A program made the position numbers and the translations under genes. A stretch of 64,000 nt of DNA, taken from assembly GCA_025201365.1 (NCBI GenBank), contig JAIXMF010000014.1, forward strand, positions 186,001 through 250,000. The letters are read 5' to 3'. Positions 60,912 through 64,000 of the stretch are shown here, one piece after another; position 1 is the stretch's first letter; each line of letters starts with the position of its first letter. Below the pieces are notes generated by a model, which saw nothing but the letters and a program-made list of their open reading frames with translations, ran no database searches and was not told the origin of the DNA. This stretch comes from Syncephalis plumigaleata (taxonomy: Eukaryota; Zoopagomycota; Zoopagomycetes; Zoopagales; Piptocephalidaceae).

Positions 60912-62626
60912 CTAAACTGATATATTCCAGAAATAGAGTGTATCATTGGCACAACCAACCAGTAATGCCTCGTAAGCATGCCATGAAATAGCACGTAATG
61001 GAGCCGGTGTAGATAGCGTGTAGGATTGTGGCACTAGAATGAAAAGTATCAGATATAGTGACATGCATCATAATAAATAAAATATGCATAATTACCTTGT
61101 GGATAAGATGTATCGTAACAACGTAAGCATTGAATGGTTTGGGTGACCTCGTAAACGTAGCAAATAGATTAGGATGAGCGGGTGACCATCTACGTATACA
61201 ATCAGTAATAGTAGTAGTGGTAGTCATTCTGATGGTTTACCTAAAATCTGCTGCACCCTCGCTGTGAGCCTCGCCCGATTGTTCTGGTAAAAGTTTCTTG
61301 AAATCGGATAAATCCCAAATGTACCATCGATCACCTACTACTGCACCGAACCTAATATATCATTATGATAAGCATTTATCTATTCATATCATATATTAGA
61401 TATAGATATTACATGGTACGATCTTGAGGTTTCCAATCGGCTCCCGTTAATGCTCCATTATGACGTGGTGCGGTAAGAGTAAGACGCCAATGCATTCTTA
61501 TCTTTACATCATCGTCATCGTCATCGTCATCAACATTATTATTATTATTAGTGTTGCTATCCCATGAACTGCAATCCAATAGTCGAATATAGCCAAGACG
61601 CTCAGCTACCATGAGACAACCCATATCGGTGGGATGCCAGCAAACCGCCACACCTGGACTCGATAACGATACGGTAGATACTTTCTGTAGACCTCGAGCA
61701 GCAGTGATTGACCACAAATGACATAAATGATCCTCTAGTAAAATAAAGGAATGAATAAGCACATTCATTTCTATGACAGTAATGTATATCGGTACCTACC
61801 ACCAACTGTAGCTAATAATCGTGGATTGGATGGACACCATACCAATCATTAATGACATTACTACTACTACCAATGGTGTGTACTGACTGCTCGTCATTAA
61901 TAATAATATGTATTTGTTGACTATTAGTAATCACTGCTAATCTACAATGATAGTAGTAATACGATTGATTAATTGTAATGCTAGTTAACTATAATGACTT
62001 ACTTGATATTAACAATGGATTCGCCTTTATCCGATATCGAGCATTCTGTCTCGGGTGACCATGCAATTTTTACTACTCGTCCTCCATTAGATGTCGCACT
62101 ACTGGTGTCCATGTCCAGCTACAGTCATTAAAAGTCAATAATAATGCAAGCATTGCTAATCCATTATCTCATTTACCTATTGATATTCTTATTCGTTTTC
62201 TGCTTCTAAAGGTATTATTAATGAATAAATGATTATTATGCCTATTATCCTAGTTGTTGACTTACTTTACTACGACGTATAACTTCCAGCTGTGATATAC
62301 CACCTAGTATGTTACAAGCGTATTAGTCTTGCTTGTTTACTCGTAGTTTACTTCGCATAGTAACTCACCCCATGCTAGTAAGTCTTGTCCTGCATCCAGT
62401 GGACAGAATTCACAGGTCATTACACGTTCCGCGCATATGAATCTGTAAAAGATAAGTTAACCAATCTATCCTGCAATTATGCATTCAACTTACGGTGGAT
62501 AATCTTCTAATAGAGTATCGGGCTCACTTTGGATTTCATTATCCATATTGGAGTTATTACGATAGTTTAGCTGGTCATCGCCGCCATCCTGGCTGGTTAT
62601 AGAACTGACAACGGATTCAGACACCA
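60912..62626 (-). CDS. WD40 nucleoporin, NUP37-like
   Basis: Small WD40 propeller of the Nup107-160 (Y) complex, or a close relative. Text supporting this: MTCEFCPLDAGQDLLAWGG (compare the EFSP...LIAYGG start of Nup37), GGRVVKIAWSPET, WCPSNPRLLATVG, EDHLCHLWSI, CWHPTDMGCLMVAERLGYIRLLD, GADWKPQD, GDRWYIWDLS, WSPAHPNLFAT, and the end GCANDTLYFWNISV. Exons are short with normal introns, the first being 62626-62495. The middle borders around 62110-62320 could not be resolved, and a one-base frame change sits near 61848. An acidic Asp run (about 61510-61530) is a low-complexity insert. The family call comes from order and wording of the blades and is moderately sure. Confidence 0.65.
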
Positions 62627-63062
62627 TTGTTGAATGAATAGCAAAGAGAAGGTGAAAAATGTTAAAGAAAAATCACGCGTAAATCGATGGTATGATAGAA
62701 TTGTGTCGTCATTTTTGTATTTCCTGATGTTGCCAACTACTCGGTTGATTTGCTTAACATTCAATTAGATCATACTATCATGCTCATTACATAAATATGT
62801 CAATCTATATTCATAGACATCGATGGTAATGCAATCATTTCAATAGAATATAACCAGCCATGATGGTTATAATAGGTATAAGTGTCATTATTGATGGAGT
62901 ATTCTGGGATGATGATGATATGTAGATTCAGACTATTGACAGATCATGCGGTTAGACGACATAACAGACATTCACCATTTCATCTAATTGGTACTTGCTT
63001 ACTGAATGCACCATCAATAAGCAGCAAATTGCCAATGCTGCTATACCAATATCCGCCGCCAT

Positions 63063-63078
63063 CATCTCGGCTATAAAT
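63063..63078 (+). promoter_or_regulatory. TATA-type core promoter before copy C
   Basis: CATCTCGGCTATAAAT, the same word as before genes A and B, followed by the same TTCATACTCGC(T)TTTCTACTCTATTC leader. Confidence 0.6.
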
Positions 63079-63230
63079 CGAGCACTTTTTTACGCAATCG
63101 ACTTGTCATCTTCATACTCGCTTTTCTACTCTATTCTACTCTCACTACTATTAGTACTCGTACATATTACTCCTCTGTATTCTCATTCTATTTTATTTAG
63201 CTGTCTATATTCCACTAGGTCAACATCAAC

Positions 63231-63439
63231 ATAAAGTTCTCTGCCATTATCGCTATTGCCCGTCGGCCGTTGAAGCTAGTCCCGTCCTGGATCGTCGCGG
63301 TATTGCCGACAACATTAACGTTCAAGATAACGCCGTCGGTAAAGATGCTGAAGTCAATACCCTGTTGGCGCTATCGTTGCTGGTAAAAAGAGGGGAAGCC
63401 ATCATAACCATCAACGTACCGGTCATCATCACCAACTAA
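63231..63439 (+). pseudogene. Copy C: intronless, broken relative of the micro-exon peptide genes
   Basis: Matches gene A exon 1, but the ATG is ATA (63231) and part of the signal peptide is deleted out of frame. SPVLDRRG then continues without an intron through about 50 more codons (IADNINVQDNAVGKDAEVNT...) to TAA at 63437-63439. VQDN and GKDAE align with the joined micro-exons of gene A (TQDE, VKDRE). Another frame near the end reads GSHHNHQRTGHHHQ, His-rich like the gene B triplets. The 3' flank matches the 3' UTRs of A and B (AGTGTCCATNCCATTCAAG, TTATTGAATAAATA). This looks like a processed copy or an intron-poor ancestor form. Not translatable as it stands. Confidence 0.6.
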
Positions 63440-63993
63440 TCATAATATTGCTTTGTGAACAAGACAAGGCATTATCAAGTCGAGAATGAATTGACGGTGC
63501 AAGACCCTTTAGTGTCCATGCCATTCAAGCATTATTCCTTGGTACAACAACTACAAGTATATCTACAAGATCATTCAATCATTTATTGAATAAATATGTC
63601 CAACTAATCACATTACATTGATGATGATAATGAGTAAACTTGTTTTCAATGGAATTCTCGATCCATTGCCACATGTCATATCACCCAAATGAGATCATTG
63701 GAACATCATGGTTTGTGCTTTGTTTGGCAAATGATCACTCGCATAAAATCGTCATTTATATCCATTACAGTGCATTTCACCAATGGTCGCGATGTTACTG
63801 ATTTCTTGGCACTCTCTAAGAAGTGAGACTTCACATAACAGCATAGCATGGTTCAGTCAGTGTCTTAAACAAAACGGCAACCACTTTCTTTCCTTCTTTC
63901 TATACTTACTTTTCTTCGCTACCACAACCAACCAACAATTACTGTTGCTTCTTTATACTTGACTACAACTATCGTAACCGTTCTCTAGTAACC
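63440..63993. other. 3' flank of copy C and upstream region of a next gene
   Basis: 63480-63600 repeats the 3' UTR of genes A and B. From 63885 a pyrimidine-rich leader leads to ATGAGCT at 63994, probably the start of a gene cut by the window end. Confidence 0.4.
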
Positions 63994-64000
63994 ATGAGCT

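Overview
The window looks like nuclear DNA of an early-diverging fungus. Most genes are cut by many 50-100 nt introns with GTAAGT-type donors and fungal CTAAY branch sites. The protein set fits fungi: an Arp9-like actin-related protein, a Yor1/Ycf1-type ABCC transporter, a DHA2 MFS pump and a C2-domain phosphatidylserine decarboxylase. Two AT-AC introns carry textbook U12 signals; most well-studied fungi lack the minor spliceosome, which points to a basal lineage. The genetic code appears standard.

Layout. 0-2.3 kb: a decayed Fanzor (eukaryotic TnpB-like RNA-guided nuclease). 3.2-6.1 kb: a DH-PH-C2 RhoGEF. 6.4-11.9 kb: two paralogous small secreted-peptide genes. Their bodies are arrays of introns separated by micro-exons, mostly 3 nt long; the second gene has 27 of them. 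A third, intronless and broken relative lies at 63.2 kb. 11.9-32.4 kb is a housekeeping block: a DUF1295 membrane oxidoreductase, a seven-helix membrane protein, URB1/NPA1, an ABCC transporter and phosphatidylserine decarboxylase. 32.9-44.8 kb is an accessory island. It holds a zinc-finger gene remnant, then two inverted arms about 10 kb apart, and between the arms a whole-looking Ty3/gypsy element with identical LTRs and a truncated Cdc20/Cdh1-like WD40 gene. 45-62.6 kb: Arp9-like, HBS1, MFS transporter, a broken sterol-dehydrogenase-like gene, DHHC palmitoyltransferase, RPL5, BUD13 and a NUP37-like WD40 gene.

The best candidate for something undescribed is the micro-exon peptide family at 6.4-11.9 kb. 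Each gene has a signal-peptide exon of exactly 94 nt, then tens of very short exons, each flanked by a good branch site, an ATAG acceptor and a GTAAGT donor. In the long gene the first micro-exons join in frame to spell PVVERRG. The short gene and the intronless copy encode PVLDRRG at the same place within one continuous exon. That agreement is hard to explain unless the micro-exons are really spliced, but transcript data are needed to prove it.

Several genes (phosphatidylserine decarboxylase, the dehydrogenase, DHHC, BUD13, NUP37-like) show isolated frame breaks, while URB1, ABCC, HBS1 and others are clean over kilobases. Whether these are true decay or local assembly indels cannot be told from the sequence alone. 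All exon borders are read by eye from splice consensus and reading frame.
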